64,000 nt of DNA, taken from JACRBE01 sp964429005 (GTDB taxonomy: Bacteria; Chlamydiota; Chlamydiia; Chlamydiales; JACRBE01). The stretch is taken from the NCBI GenBank assembly GCA_964429005.1, contig CAYSAJ010000004.1, positions 1 to 64,000 of the forward strand. Reading direction: 5' to 3'. Below, in pieces: positions 1 through 9,044 of this stretch (within the stretch, counting starts at the first letter, position 1; each line of letters opens with the position of its first letter). The notes beneath the pieces were generated by a model. That model was not told where the DNA came from. It was given only the letters and a program-made list of their open reading frames with translations, and ran no database searches. Made by a program: the position numbers and the translations under genes.

Positions 1-1
1 A

Positions 2-205
2 CGTATCTGGTTTGTCTATGAAATGCATAGATTTACTCAGATTTTTTTGAACGGTGAGCCTCAGCTGCTTGAGCCAGAAAAATGTGAAGGTTGGTTTTGG
101 AAGTCTCTAGATGACCTTCCTGAGCCATTATTTCCTTGTATCCCCTCTTTAATCGAAAAAGAAGGGATAGAAAATCTCAAAAAACTTATCCAGATTGATT
201 CTTAA
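2..205 (+). CDS. Nudix hydrolase, C-terminal fragment (5' end outside window)
   Basis: Only the last 67 codons are present, and the reading frame is open to the left edge. The visible part resembles the C-terminal half of small MutT/NUDT15-like nucleotide pyrophosphatases: a strand before an acidic EPEKCEGW turn, then the WKSLDDLPEPLF segment that follows the Nudix fold in this subfamily. The Nudix box itself would lie upstream and cannot be checked. The role would be hydrolysis of a nucleoside triphosphate or other nucleotide. The gene converges on the next gene, and the two stop codons overlap by 4 bases. Family assignment is fairly confident; substrate is unknown. Confidence 0.6.
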   Translation, partial: RIWFVYEMHRFTQIFLNGEPQLLEPEKCEGWFWKSLDDLPEPLFPCIPSLIEKEGIENLKKLIQIDS

Positions 206-1494
206 GCAGAACCAGCTTCAGAAGAGAGTGGTTGATCCCCTGTACCTGCCGAAGCTGCACGATGAGCATCCCCATGTTCTCCAGCAGTATTTACTGGGAC
301 AGAGCGATCACCTGCTGTCGAAGCAGCTGATGCTGCGCTCGTTGGATGGGCTGTTGCGTCATGAGTGTCATCTGCAACAGCTCTTAAACCCCCACTTTCG
401 CCTTCTTCTGAAGCTGCTGTATAGGTGCTGGCTTCAGGGGAAAAAATCTGTTCAAGTGCTACCTTAACATAAGCCTGCCAACTGGGGCCTGATGAGAAAA
501 GTGAAGCAAGAATTTTTTGGGATGTTGATTCAATAAGTCTTAAAATTTGAGGATTAGAATAGCTGACATGCTTTGCAGCAGCGATGAAAGATCTTAGGGC
601 TACTTCCGCTGCTCTATGACCAGCCTGAACTCGAAGACAATCTTCGTTTGTTGCGTTTATTTTATGCCGGATCAGCGTTTTTTTCACGTATAGATAGTCT
701 ATTTGAGCAGCTTTTTCAGGTGTTAATGTGCTGCCAGCTCCAGCGCCACCATTTAATACTTCTTGCTCTACATCTGCAGCACAGGCCTCTTCATAATCGT
801 TTTGAATTTGGAAATTATAAGAAGCAAGACCTGCATAAGCTGCGTGATAAATTGCTCGCTCAATAGAACTAATAATGTCTGTATTACCAACGTTTGGATT
901 GAGTATGTTTTTGGCTAATTCTGCAAAAGCCATGTTTCTCGCTAGCATTGATTGCTGTAGGACTAAAAATTCAGGATCAGAATTGGCTGTTGTACTTTCT
1001 GGGAGGGTATAACCTAGAAAATCCCGATTAGTTTGAACCTGAGTAATCGTTGCAGCAGCGATGGTAGCGGCTTCAATGCTAATCTGGCTCATTAAGAACA
1101 TAGCTAAAGTATACTCATTTTGAGACATATATCTAGTATAGGGATAAACTTTTTTAGGGTTAACTAAGAAAAAAACAGCTCTGGGAATAGATAAAACAAC
1201 ATCTATCGCAGTTTTTGCAAGTGCTTCATTGTTTTTGTTAAACTCTGAAATGACTCTAGAAGCAACTTCATTAGGACCTGTTGCTGTATTGATTGCACTA
1301 GCCACCAGGGCAGAAAAGGCTAAAGGGATGAAAGCTACTATACGAAAAGCCAGTTCAATAACGCCAACTGGAAAAGTAGTGATTTGTGTAAGAGAATGAA
1401 TTCTTGCATACTTTGTGCCAGCTAGTGTTTCCTCACTAGCATAGATCATTTGCTCTGTTATAGAGTTTCCCAATACGGAAGAAATGGTAGTCAT
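202..1494 (-). CDS. Inc-like membrane protein with Ala-rich helical C-terminus
   Basis: This 430-residue protein has no recognised enzymatic domain. Residues 1 to about 115 contain two hydrophobic stretches (around 43-70 and 95-112) joined by a polar loop, a layout reminiscent of chlamydial inclusion membrane proteins. The same N-terminal domain is clearly present in the 246-residue protein at 35423-36163; by eye roughly 40-45% of positions match, including TKYAR, the LxRIVAxIPxAFSAL core, SRVI and SIPRA. The rest is mostly helical and Ala-rich, ending in a low-complexity Gly/Ala/Ser/His tail and the terminal AGSA. The leader is very AT-rich. A secreted, host-membrane-inserted role is inference only. 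Confidence 0.8.
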   Translation of the reverse strand: MTTISSVLGNSITEQMIYASEETLAGTKYARIHSLTQITTFPVGVIELAFRIVAFIPLAFSALVASAINTATGPNEVASRVISEFNKNNEALAKTAIDVVLSIPRAVFFLVNPKKVYPYTRYMSQNEYTLAMFLMSQISIEAATIAAATITQVQTNRDFLGYTLPESTTANSDPEFLVLQQSMLARNMAFAELAKNILNPNVGNTDIISSIERAIYHAAYAGLASYNFQIQNDYEEACAADVEQEVLNGGAGAGSTLTPEKAAQIDYLYVKKTLIRHKINATNEDCLRVQAGHRAAEVALRSFIAAAKHVSYSNPQILRLIESTSQKILASLFSSGPSWQAYVKVALEQIFSPEASTYTAASEEGESGGLRAVADDTHDATAHPTSAASAASTAGDRSVPVNTAGEHGDAHRAASAGTGDQPLSSEAGSA

Positions 1495-1640
1495 ATAGAA
1501 CCTTTTTTAATTTTACCTAAATTATATAATAAGTCTAATCAAAAAATAACTAAATACACGAAAAGCTTATAATAAAAATTATTTTTAATTTATATATTAT
1601 TTTTTAATTCTGAGTTTTTTCGAATTCTTCAATTTGAGGT

Positions 1641-2030
1641 TTAGCTTGAACGATCTTTCTTAAAGGGGCCGGTGCCGAGGTGAGTACCGCCTGAGATCAT
1701 TTTAAGGCCACATCCGATCATCCGGTCAAAATTAATGTGGGAGAGCCAAATAAGTCCCATTAGAATAGCTAGAGGATATCCCAGAGAAAGACCTGACAAA
1801 GCGAGGATGATAGGTAGAGTTTCTGTGTGGGCTAGATTGTAACTCAAAGCGCCTGCCTTTGGTCCTGCGAGATATCCAAGAAAGCAAATATCTGGAGCAA
1901 AAAAAAGAAAAAGAAAAAGACTCCATGAACCTCCAAGGGTTTGATAGAGAATCAATGAGGCTACAAAGAGAGCAAGACCTTCCAATTGGAGAGTCGTTTG
2001 AATACTTTTAGTTAAGGGACTTTTATTCAT
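1641..2030 (-). CDS. DUF4260-like small membrane protein
   Basis: This 129-residue protein has about four hydrophobic segments. Features typical of the DUF4260 family are a GLALF start to the first helix, APDICFLGYLAGPKAGAL in the middle, the YNLAHTETLP loop, and a HINFDRMIGCGLK segment near the end. DUF4260 proteins are uncharacterised inner-membrane proteins found across bacteria. No operon partner is evident: the gene is transcribed away from the small membrane genes that begin at 2127, and the shared intergenic region is AT-rich. Confidence 0.75.
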   Translation of the reverse strand: MNKSPLTKSIQTTLQLEGLALFVASLILYQTLGGSWSLFLFLFFAPDICFLGYLAGPKAGALSYNLAHTETLPIILALSGLSLGYPLAILMGLIWLSHINFDRMIGCGLKMISGGTHLGTGPFKKDRSS

Positions 2031-2126
2031 AATTTCACAAAAAATTGTTAATAAAAAATTTAAGACAAGTTAATATTGAAATTAACAATTTGTAGAATTA
2101 TTCTCATTAGAAAATTTCTGAGAATT

Positions 2127-2597
2127 ATGACTAACACACTACCAGCCATCACGCCCGGCGATGCCCTCTTAGTAGCAGCGCTGATCACTTGCTCAGCTTC
2201 TTCACACAAAAAGGAAATTTCTTGGGGGTCTCAAGAAACCTTGGTTTTCGTTAACAGGCTTGCTGTAGAATTCTTCGGTGAAATTTTCACTCATTATCTG
2301 AGCGCAGAGGAAAGCCGCCTATTTTTAGGAAAATATCGTTTTATCGCTCTTACCTTAACTGCAGGTTTAATGGCATTCAACGAACCTGAGGTGCCTGTTG
2401 CTATGAAAGTAGTGGGTTTGCTGATTGCTTTAGGCCTAATTCATAAAAGCGCAGTTTCTTCCTTAATGAGAAGTCCTCATAGAGATCTTAAAATTCAGGG
2501 CACTCTTGCCGGTTTTCTGCTGGGATTTAATTATCTTTTTTTACTTTATTTATCAAAAAGTCTCTCTAGCTATCACACAGTGGAGTCTGTAAAATGA
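2127..2597 (+). CDS. Hypothetical small membrane protein, first of three in a row
   Basis: This protein has 156 residues from the ATG at 2127. A longer frame opens with TTG at 2076, but that extension is AT-driven and lacks a ribosome site. There are about four hydrophobic segments in the order: short N-terminal helix, amphipathic stretch, two central helices (around LTLTAGLMAF and VVGLLIALGLI), and a C-terminal helix. The gene overlaps the next one by 4 bases, which suggests translational coupling. The hydropathy layout matches the following two proteins, so the three may be diverged tandem copies. No known family is recognised. Confidence 0.65.
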   Translation: MTNTLPAITPGDALLVAALITCSASSHKKEISWGSQETLVFVNRLAVEFFGEIFTHYLSAEESRLFLGKYRFIALTLTAGLMAFNEPEVPVAMKVVGLLIALGLIHKSAVSSLMRSPHRDLKIQGTLAGFLLGFNYLFLLYLSKSLSSYHTVESVK

Positions 2598-3058
2598 TCC
2601 ATGCGCTAGGTCTTAATCAACCTTTAGAAAAAATATTCACGGCTGCCGTTGCTGGATGTAGTGTTCTTTCCGTTTCATCAACTCATCCTTCAAATGTTCA
2701 TATCAAAGCGGCAATCATCACCTACATCGCTTTAGAAGCGATGGATGCATTTGTCATTCCATGGATGTTTCAAAATCCCGATCGAGTTTCTGATTTCTTA
2801 GTGACTAAAAAGGCTGCTTCTATGATTTCCCTGATTCATATTATGCTGCTCACAAGCCCCCATCTAAGCACTCCCCTAAAGGCAGTTGTTTTTCTTGGTT
2901 GCGCGTATAAGATTGCTCAAATCTTTAGACAGGCTCATATCGAGATTCGAGAGCGAGGCAACCCTGATTTTTTAGTAGGAGCTCTATTTGGGGTACTTTC
3001 GACAACAAATTTATATGCTCTTGCCTATTCAACGGTATTAGCATCAGAAGCAGAGTAG
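2594..3058 (+). CDS. Hypothetical small membrane protein, second of three
   Basis: A 154-residue protein coupled to the upstream gene by an ATGA overlap. It has an N-terminal hydrophobic stretch, a central pair of helices (around SLIHIMLLTS and LKAVVFLGCAYKI), a charged segment RQAHIEIRERGNPD, and a final helix. The charged block before the last helix has counterparts in both neighbours (SPHRDLKIQG and RRTGENLAYDHG), supporting a shared fold. Function is unknown. The set is probably a three-gene operon of integral membrane proteins. Confidence 0.65.
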   Translation: MIHALGLNQPLEKIFTAAVAGCSVLSVSSTHPSNVHIKAAIITYIALEAMDAFVIPWMFQNPDRVSDFLVTKKAASMISLIHIMLLTSPHLSTPLKAVVFLGCAYKIAQIFRQAHIEIRERGNPDFLVGALFGVLSTTNLYALAYSTVLASEAE

Positions 3059-3076
3059 CTATTTTAGGAGAAATTA

Positions 3077-3523
3077 ATGGAAGGAACTAGTGCCATCATT
3101 CGAAATTCAGTGCCCAAGTTTTTATGGATTTCTTCCAATCTCCTCAACCAAGCATTTAAAGGCAAAAATGAAGAAACATCCCCTCAGACTCTCGCAAACG
3201 TGGTTGCCTATATTGCATCGAGAGCTATAGAACATTTTGTTGCTTCATGTTTCACAAGCCGTAGAGAAGCTCAGATTTTCAAAGCGAGTCATACCTACAA
3301 CTCTCTTATAGTTTTAAGTTTGATGATCGTCACTCTTGATTCAAAAGTTCCTCATCCCGTTTACGAAATTTTTGTTTTATTAGCTGCGTGGGCGATTTAT
3401 CAAGATTCTACAACTGCTATTTATCGTAGAACAGGTGAAAATTTAGCCTATGATCACGGGATGATGTTTGCAATAGCAACAGGACTCATGTACGCGGTGA
3501 CGTATCTAAGTTTGAAAGATTAA
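3077..3523 (+). CDS. Hypothetical small membrane protein, third of three
   Basis: A 148-residue protein preceded by a good ribosome site (AGGAG about 9 bases before the ATG) and 18 bases after the preceding stop. It has the same order of elements as its two upstream neighbours: an amphipathic region, two central hydrophobic helices, a charged loop and a terminal helix ending at YAVTYLSLKD. No catalytic motif or known family is recognised. It converges on the alpha/beta hydrolase at 3533. Confidence 0.65.
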   Translation: MEGTSAIIRNSVPKFLWISSNLLNQAFKGKNEETSPQTLANVVAYIASRAIEHFVASCFTSRREAQIFKASHTYNSLIVLSLMIVTLDSKVPHPVYEIFVLLAAWAIYQDSTTAIYRRTGENLAYDHGMMFAIATGLMYAVTYLSLKD

Positions 3524-3532
3524 TGAGTCGAT

Positions 3533-4321
3533 TCACACTAAAAAACTAATGATTTCTTTAGATAGTTCTTCTGTTTTCTCGAAAATAATCCCATGACCCG
3601 ATTCCATATCGGTCAATTGGCTATTGGGAATTTGAGTAAAAAGATGCTCAGACTCTTGGGGCAGGGCTATAAGATCCTCTTTGCCATAAATAATGAGAGT
3701 GGGCCTATCAATCTTAGATAAATATTTCGTTCCATCATGCTCTTTTAAGACATCAAACTGTCTTTTTTGATCTTCAAGCGATTGTGGATACAGGTCGCTG
3801 CAAAAGATCTCTTCTATAGCTTTGATATTTTCTGGCTGGGAGAGGAATTTTTCACCAAAGATCCAAGCAACATTATTCACAAAAAGATCTTGCACTGTGC
3901 ATCCTTTTTCTCTCAGCATAATATCTGACTGAGTAGCTAAGAGCATCGCTTTTCTCCATTTAGGGCTCGTTGTGAGCAAAACGATCTTGCCGATTTGTCC
4001 CCCATAGCGAACTCCCACATTTTGGGCGATGGTTCCTCCCATAGATTGTCCTATGATGTGAGGTTCTTTAAGGTCTAAAGCTTTTGCAAGGGCGATCACA
4101 TCATCTGCCATCAGATCGACAGTTAACGCTCTTCCATCATCTTTTGTTCGTCCAATGCCCCTGTTATCGAAAATGAGAGTTTTAAACTTTTTTCTTAGTT
4201 TGGGAAAAAGAGGAAGCCACTGGGTGTGGTCACAGCTATAGCCTGCAATACAAATGAGGGGTTTGCCCTCCCCTTCTAACTCATAATAAAAATCTGCATC
4301 ATTTACTCGAATCGTTGGCAT
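3533..4321 (-). CDS. Alpha/beta-hydrolase fold enzyme
   Basis: This 262-residue protein has the full layout of the alpha/beta-hydrolase superfamily. The nucleophile elbow GQSMGG puts Ser at about residue 93; the acid is Asp216 in IYGKEDLIAL; the catalytic His is 243 in ESGHGIIF. The oxyanion region near residue 27 (CIAGYSCDHTQW) and the DNRGIGRT motif at about 52-59 are also typical. Relatives include esterases, haloperoxidase-like enzymes and lactonases, so the substrate cannot be named. There is no signal peptide, so it is probably cytosolic. It is divergent from the next hydrolase gene at 4413. Confidence 0.85.
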   Translation of the reverse strand: MPTIRVNDADFYYELEGEGKPLICIAGYSCDHTQWLPLFPKLRKKFKTLIFDNRGIGRTKDDGRALTVDLMADDVIALAKALDLKEPHIIGQSMGGTIAQNVGVRYGGQIGKIVLLTTSPKWRKAMLLATQSDIMLREKGCTVQDLFVNNVAWIFGEKFLSQPENIKAIEEIFCSDLYPQSLEDQKRQFDVLKEHDGTKYLSKIDRPTLIIYGKEDLIALPQESEHLFTQIPNSQLTDMESGHGIIFEKTEELSKEIISFLV

Positions 4322-4412
4322 AAAGGCTTCCTTACTCAGGTAATATTCTCTATACAGTAGCTCGTGATTTTAATCACAGCAACGAATATTCTATCCTTTT
4401 TATGAGGTGAAT

Positions 4413-4976
4413 ATGAGCAAACCTAAAGTGATTTTTATTCCCGGAAACGGTGGTGGCAAACCTGCAAAGGAATGGTACTGGTTCCCCTACGCAAAAAAAG
4501 AATTAGAAAAAAAAGGATTCCCTGTCATTTTGGAGGAATTCCCTGACCCTGTTTTAGCAAGAGCCTCTTTTTGGATACCTTTTTTGCATGACACCCTTAA
4601 AGCAGATAAAAACACGATTTTAGTGGGACACTCTTCGGGTGCGATTGCTGCGATGCGCTACGCCGAAAAATATGAGATACTAGGCTCAGTTTTAGTTGCA
4701 GGATATCATACAGATCTTGGAATCGAAACAGAGAAGCTCAGCGGCTATTTTGATGAGCCGTGGGACTTTGATGCAATTCGAAATCATCAAAAGTGGATTA
4801 TTCAATTTGCATCTACAGACGATCCTTGGATCCCTATTGATGAACCTAGATTTGTGCATGCGATGACTTCATCCGAATATAAGGAATACAATACGATGGG
4901 ACACTATGGTGGTGACTCTGACAAAAGAGAATTTCATGAATTAGTCGATGCAATCGTAAAAAAACTTCATAGCTAA
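4413..4976 (+). CDS. RBBP9/YdeN-family serine hydrolase
   Basis: The 187-residue protein starts at the ATG at 4413, which has a GAGGTG ribosome site just upstream; a GTG two codons earlier is less likely. The small size, the FIPGNGGG start, the nucleophile motif GHSSG (Ser74), the Asp in STDDPW (about 137) and the His in MGHYGG (164) match the RBBP9 family, with nearly the same residue positions as the human enzyme (from memory). These are small serine hydrolases or peptidases of uncertain substrate. It is the second alpha/beta hydrolase in this stretch and is followed 10 bases later by a small membrane protein gene. Confidence 0.8.
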   Translation: MSKPKVIFIPGNGGGKPAKEWYWFPYAKKELEKKGFPVILEEFPDPVLARASFWIPFLHDTLKADKNTILVGHSSGAIAAMRYAEKYEILGSVLVAGYHTDLGIETEKLSGYFDEPWDFDAIRNHQKWIIQFASTDDPWIPIDEPRFVHAMTSSEYKEYNTMGHYGGDSDKREFHELVDAIVKKLHS

Positions 4977-4986
4977 AAGGAAAAAT

Positions 4987-5484
4987 ATGAGCACAATCAG
5001 CTCCACATCATGTAGCCTAGCTTTGGCAGCTTTTGGTGGTTTAAGTCTTGTTACATCCCCTGACAAACGTCTAATTACCCTGATTACACTAACTACAATC
5101 GTAGCCCTTGCTGCCTTAAAATTAGGTATACAAAATTTTTCAAACCTCAATTCTGCAGAGAAAAAAGCGCTAACAAATTTCGCTGTGGGCTTTACCTTTA
5201 CTTTGTTAACACTAACAATAGTCAAGAGCTCCCCTTCTCTTGGGAAAGAAGGTCTGATAGCTGCCATGATCGTGACTTTTTTAACAAATACACGACTCTT
5301 TGTGTCAGCTTTGTTTCAACCTCCCCATATCCGAAATATGATGCCCATACTTTTCATTGTAGTTTGGGAAGGTTCTTACCTACGAGACTTGGCATTTGAT
5401 GTTCACAGTACTGGTTTTTCAAATCGCCCATGGTTGTTATTTCCCTCAAATGGAACCCCAATAGTCATGGATAAGGTTGATTGA
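4987..5484 (+). CDS. Hypothetical membrane protein
   Basis: A 165-residue protein with about four hydrophobic segments (for example LITLTTIVALAALKLGI and FTFTLLTLTIV) and a short soluble C-terminus. It follows the RBBP9-like hydrolase by 10 bases and has an AAAAGGA ribosome site, so the two are probably cotranscribed. Its size and membrane layout recall the trio at 2127-3523, but I see no convincing residue-level match. Function is unknown. Confidence 0.65.
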   Translation: MSTISSTSCSLALAAFGGLSLVTSPDKRLITLITLTTIVALAALKLGIQNFSNLNSAEKKALTNFAVGFTFTLLTLTIVKSSPSLGKEGLIAAMIVTFLTNTRLFVSALFQPPHIRNMMPILFIVVWEGSYLRDLAFDVHSTGFSNRPWLLFPSNGTPIVMDKVD

Positions 5485-5586
5485 AACACGTGAAGAAAGA
5501 GCAATAGCGATCTGCACCTATACTTTAATTGTGGGGCAAACACTTGATGCTGCTTCTAAATTCTTTCAAAGGCAATCTCCCCTTAT

Positions 5587-6792
5587 TTAAACAAGAGAAA
5601 AAACAATAAAGAGCAATCCTACTAAGATGACTCCTATGAAGATGGGAGTCTTTCCATTTGCTTGGTAGGGGGACTGAATCAGCAGCTGCCTTTTTTTGAT
5701 CACCATCCAACTTGGAACGATGATGAGCAAGATCGCAACAAAGATCGCAGCGTAATTAAGCGCTAGGACAAACCCTTGTGGATAAAAAAGAGCAATGGCT
5801 AGAGGTGGAATAAAAGTTAATAGGCCTGTTTGCAGTCTTCCCATGGGGTGGTTTTCTCTTTTGCAGGTGTCTGCTAAAAAATCAAACAGACCGAGCGTGA
5901 CCCCTAAAAAAGAGGTAATCATAGCAATATTGGAAAAACAATCGATCATCCCATTCGTAAATGGGCTTCGAATTCTTTTTTCTAGAAATTGAATCAAGAG
6001 AGCAATCGAATCACCTCGTTGATGAATCGTCATAAAACTCTCTTTTCCTTCCTGAGGAATAATCCCAAAAGTGACAATGACCCAAAGGATATAGATCACA
6101 AGAGGGATAGCACCTCCAATCAAGATCGCTCTTTTAATAGACCGGTAGTGATTTCTTCCTAAATAATTCGTAATGCTCGGAATAATAGTATGAAAACCAA
6201 AAGCAGTAATAAAGATCGGAGAGGCTTTTACAATAAATGAAGGATGGAACTTATATCCAAAAAGCACCCTTGCTTTCACCTGGCTAAAAAGCATCAAGAA
6301 CGCTAACACAAGAAAAAGAACTTTCAGCAGGATAAAGACTTGATTGACTTTATCCACCGCAAGTGTTCCTAAACAAACGACGAGTCCGAATACAACAGCA
6401 AATAGGATGCTAAAAAATCGTGGAGAGATTTTCATACCCCATTTTTCAAAAAGGCCGGAGAGTAAACTTCCCATTCCTTCCATATAAGCTGCTGCGAGTG
6501 CGTATAGCAAAAGAAGGGTAGTGACCATGACAATCCACTTGCCCGCTTTCCCAAGCGTTGCTTCAGCCATGCTAGCAAAACTATTGCGATATTCGGGAAG
6601 CATCGTATTAACTTCCAAAACAAGAAGGGCGGTATATAGTAAGAGGCTGGCAATTAATGCCAGCCATAGTGATGTACCAAGTACTCCCCCGCCAGCTCCA
6701 GGAATCGGGAGGGCTAAAATTCCGGCACCGATGGAAGTTCCCATGATGAGCAAAATAGCGCCGAACTCCTTGAGCTTTGGGGGGAGTTGCAT
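5587..6792 (-). CDS. tyrP: Aromatic amino acid permease (HAAAP family), TyrP-like
   Basis: This 401-residue protein with about 11 membrane helices belongs to the hydroxy/aromatic amino acid permease family. It imports tyrosine or tryptophan by proton symport across the inner membrane. The first helix carries the family signature GTSIGAGILALPIPGAGGG, followed by the NTMLPE region after helix 2. Chlamydiae depend on host amino acids, and TyrP-type permeases are conserved in the phylum, often as tandem copies; one copy is seen here. Its ATG lies one base after the phoH stop codon, so translation is probably coupled to phoH. Tyr versus Trp preference cannot be read from the sequence. Confidence 0.9.
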   Translation of the reverse strand: MQLPPKLKEFGAILLIMGTSIGAGILALPIPGAGGGVLGTSLWLALIASLLLYTALLVLEVNTMLPEYRNSFASMAEATLGKAGKWIVMVTTLLLLYALAAAYMEGMGSLLSGLFEKWGMKISPRFFSILFAVVFGLVVCLGTLAVDKVNQVFILLKVLFLVLAFLMLFSQVKARVLFGYKFHPSFIVKASPIFITAFGFHTIIPSITNYLGRNHYRSIKRAILIGGAIPLVIYILWVIVTFGIIPQEGKESFMTIHQRGDSIALLIQFLEKRIRSPFTNGMIDCFSNIAMITSFLGVTLGLFDFLADTCKRENHPMGRLQTGLLTFIPPLAIALFYPQGFVLALNYAAIFVAILLIIVPSWMVIKKRQLLIQSPYQANGKTPIFIGVILVGLLFIVFSLV

Positions 6793-6793
6793 G

Positions 6794-8101
6794 CTAGAGC
6801 ACCTCTGCTGCTAAGGCAGCGAGCTCTGATCTTTCTGTTTTAGAAAGAAGCATATGACCAAAAATAGACTGATTTTTGAACTTATTTACAAGGTAAGTAA
6901 GAGCATTTGAATCAGTGTCTAAGTAGGGGTTATCGATTTGTGTCGGATCCCCAGTTAAGATAATTTTCGTGCCATGACCAGCTCTTGAAATTATTGTCTT
7001 AATTTCATGAGGTGTTAGGTTTTGAGCCTCATCAATGATGATAAACATCTTTGATAATGAGCGTCCTCTAATGTAGGTCACCGCTTCCATTTCAATTTTT
7101 TTGCTCTCAAGAATCCATTTTTTGGTCTCTTTACCTACTTCTTCCCCTCCGTTAGAATCGCAAAGGAATTGTAAGTTATCATAGATAGGTTGCATCCAGT
7201 GATAGAGTTTTTCTTCTTTTGTACCTGGCAAATAACCAATATCTTTTCCAAGAGGCATAATCGGTCTTGAGACTAAGATGCGAGAATACTGACTCTCATC
7301 GAACACTTTTTTAAGAGCGCAAGCTACTGCCATCAAAGTTTTTCCAGATCCTGCTTTTCCTATCAAGGTGACAAGTTTGATGTCATCACGAAGAAGAAGG
7401 TCAAGAGCGCATCTTTGTTCTACATTCAAAGGATGGATACCCCAAATATCTCTTGAAAGATTGATTAAAGGTTCTAATCTACGATGGCGAGCATTGTACT
7501 TGCAAATCGCTGAAGAATTTTCAAGGCTTGTCAAAATACAATATTCATTAGGATGGAATGTTTCACTTGGAAGCTGCAGATACCCTGCTGCATAAAATTG
7601 ATCTACATCATTTTTAGGAACTTGAATTTTACGAAGTCCTGAATAGAGATTTTGGAAAGATTGTTTTGTGCTTTCGAAATCTTCAGCTCTGAGCCCCATG
7701 GCCTGCGCTTTGACCCTCATCACGACATCTTTAGAAACTAAAATCACATTTTCTCCACACTCACTCAGTTGATGAGCTGTGAGTAGAATTTTATTTTTCA
7801 TACGATCGAGGGGAAGAGGAAACGTCTTTTTTTCCTGGTATTTCGGCTCTAAGATAATCCGAAGTGTTATGTCATCATCGAGTTCTACCCCATCTTGGAG
7901 ATCTCCCATTTCAGCAACCTGGTCGATAAAGCGAATGGAATAACGGGCATTTTTTCCAAGCTCATCATTATAGTGTTTCATCTGATCGAGCTCTTCAATC
8001 ACAGGCAGAGGAATCGCAACATGATTTCCCACAAATCGTGTAATCGCATTTGGATCGTGTAATAATATATTAGTATCTAAAACATAAGTTTTTTTGGACA
8101 T
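6794..8101 (-). CDS. phoH: PIN-domain / PhoH-type ATPase
   Basis: This 435-residue two-domain protein has an N-terminal PIN-like nuclease domain (residues 5-140, starting VLDTNILLHDP with acidic residues at 9 and 37-39) and a C-terminal PhoH ATPase/RNA-helicase-like domain (about 220-435). The Walker A motif is GKAGSGKT at 248-255 and the Walker B motif is IIIDEAQN around 354-361; GDPTQID follows as the sensor. PIN-PhoH proteins (PhoH2/YlaK type) are thought to unwind and cleave RNA. The ribosome site is AGGAG before the ATG. It is divergent from the CT016-like gene, as the neighbouring C. trachomatis phoH (CT015) is next to CT016/CT017, from memory. Confidence 0.9.
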   Translation of the reverse strand: MSKKTYVLDTNILLHDPNAITRFVGNHVAIPLPVIEELDQMKHYNDELGKNARYSIRFIDQVAEMGDLQDGVELDDDITLRIILEPKYQEKKTFPLPLDRMKNKILLTAHQLSECGENVILVSKDVVMRVKAQAMGLRAEDFESTKQSFQNLYSGLRKIQVPKNDVDQFYAAGYLQLPSETFHPNEYCILTSLENSSAICKYNARHRRLEPLINLSRDIWGIHPLNVEQRCALDLLLRDDIKLVTLIGKAGSGKTLMAVACALKKVFDESQYSRILVSRPIMPLGKDIGYLPGTKEEKLYHWMQPIYDNLQFLCDSNGGEEVGKETKKWILESKKIEMEAVTYIRGRSLSKMFIIIDEAQNLTPHEIKTIISRAGHGTKIILTGDPTQIDNPYLDTDSNALTYLVNKFKNQSIFGHMLLSKTERSELAALAAEVL

Positions 8102-8287
8102 TCATTCTCCTAGCTCATAGGTCATTTAATATAAAATCGGAAGGGTCAAGCCCTTTAGATCTCAAAAGCTCAAAATAGGGATTCAGGACAAAAAATCAAA
8201 TTTTTTTTAAAAAGGTCTCTTTTTTTAGGGGGAATAAAGAGTATAAAAAATATTTTAAGCACTCTCGCTACCTGATTGCTAAAAAAG

Positions 8288-8317
8288 TTGACACCTTCCA
8301 ACATAAACCTTTATAAT
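8288..8317 (+). promoter_or_regulatory. Near-consensus sigma66/sigma70 promoter
   Basis: TTGACA at 8288-8293 and TATAAT at 8312-8317 are both perfect hexamers, separated by 18 bases. A GGAGG ribosome site and the ATG at 8346 follow. This is the strongest housekeeping promoter visible in the window and should drive the CT016-like gene. Confidence 0.85.
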
Positions 8318-8345
8318 AGGATAAATAGACAGCGGAGGTTCATCC

Positions 8346-9032
8346 ATGAAGGTCAACTCTAAAATCCTAAGCATACCCCCTTACATCTCTTCCTCATGGG
8401 AGAATATCTCTTCCTTATATATTGAGGATAAAGAAGATAAGAAAATTCTTGTGATCAACCTCAAGACGGGCGCTAAACTCGAAATACCTGGTCTTACAAC
8501 AGCCACCCTTTTGCAGATTTTTCAGTCACACGAGCAATATTTGGAAGAATCTGATAAAAATCTTTTAAATACAAAAGAGCAAGCTCCTTCTTTTTCTTTA
8601 GGAATTCCCCTCACTGTTAATAGTGATCAATTTCAAGAACTCATGGAGATGATGCAAGACCCTACCAAATTGCCTCAGCTAGATCTTCCCGCTCATATCA
8701 TAGAAAAAATTTCAGAAACGATCAAACATCTCGGAGTTGATGAAAAATGGATTGAATCTAGTGGCGAGCTCCTTGACCACCCGATGTATGAACCTTTAAA
8801 ACAGTTTCTCTCACAACAAAAAAATGACAAAACTGTTGAAGCTGAAGATGAGGTTTCTGATGAAGATCTTCGATTCAAAGAGTGGGATATTCATCAGATG
8901 ACAAAAGAGCTTTATAAAGTGATGAATCCATTAGATCACTCTGAAGAATATCAAGTTTTTTTAGGCAATCCGATCGGCTGCACTTGTGGTCATCAAAATT
9001 GTGATCACATTAAAGCTGTATTAACCACCTAA
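8346..9032 (+). CDS. Conserved chlamydial hypothetical protein, CT016-like by position, Cys/His tail
   Basis: A 228-residue soluble protein with a strong upstream promoter and GGAGG ribosome site. The N-terminal 70 residues look like a small beta domain, followed by acidic helices. The last 20 residues hold GCTCGHQNCDHIK, three Cys and two His spaced like a zinc site. Position between phoH and the double-SH3 gene equals that of CT016 in C. trachomatis (recalled, not searched). A hairpin terminator follows at 9049. No enzymatic function is visible; the metal-binding tail is inference. Confidence 0.75.
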   Translation: MKVNSKILSIPPYISSSWENISSLYIEDKEDKKILVINLKTGAKLEIPGLTTATLLQIFQSHEQYLEESDKNLLNTKEQAPSFSLGIPLTVNSDQFQELMEMMQDPTKLPQLDLPAHIIEKISETIKHLGVDEKWIESSGELLDHPMYEPLKQFLSQQKNDKTVEAEDEVSDEDLRFKEWDIHQMTKELYKVMNPLDHSEEYQVFLGNPIGCTCGHQNCDHIKAVLTT

Positions 9033-9044
9033 TCTTTTTTCCCT

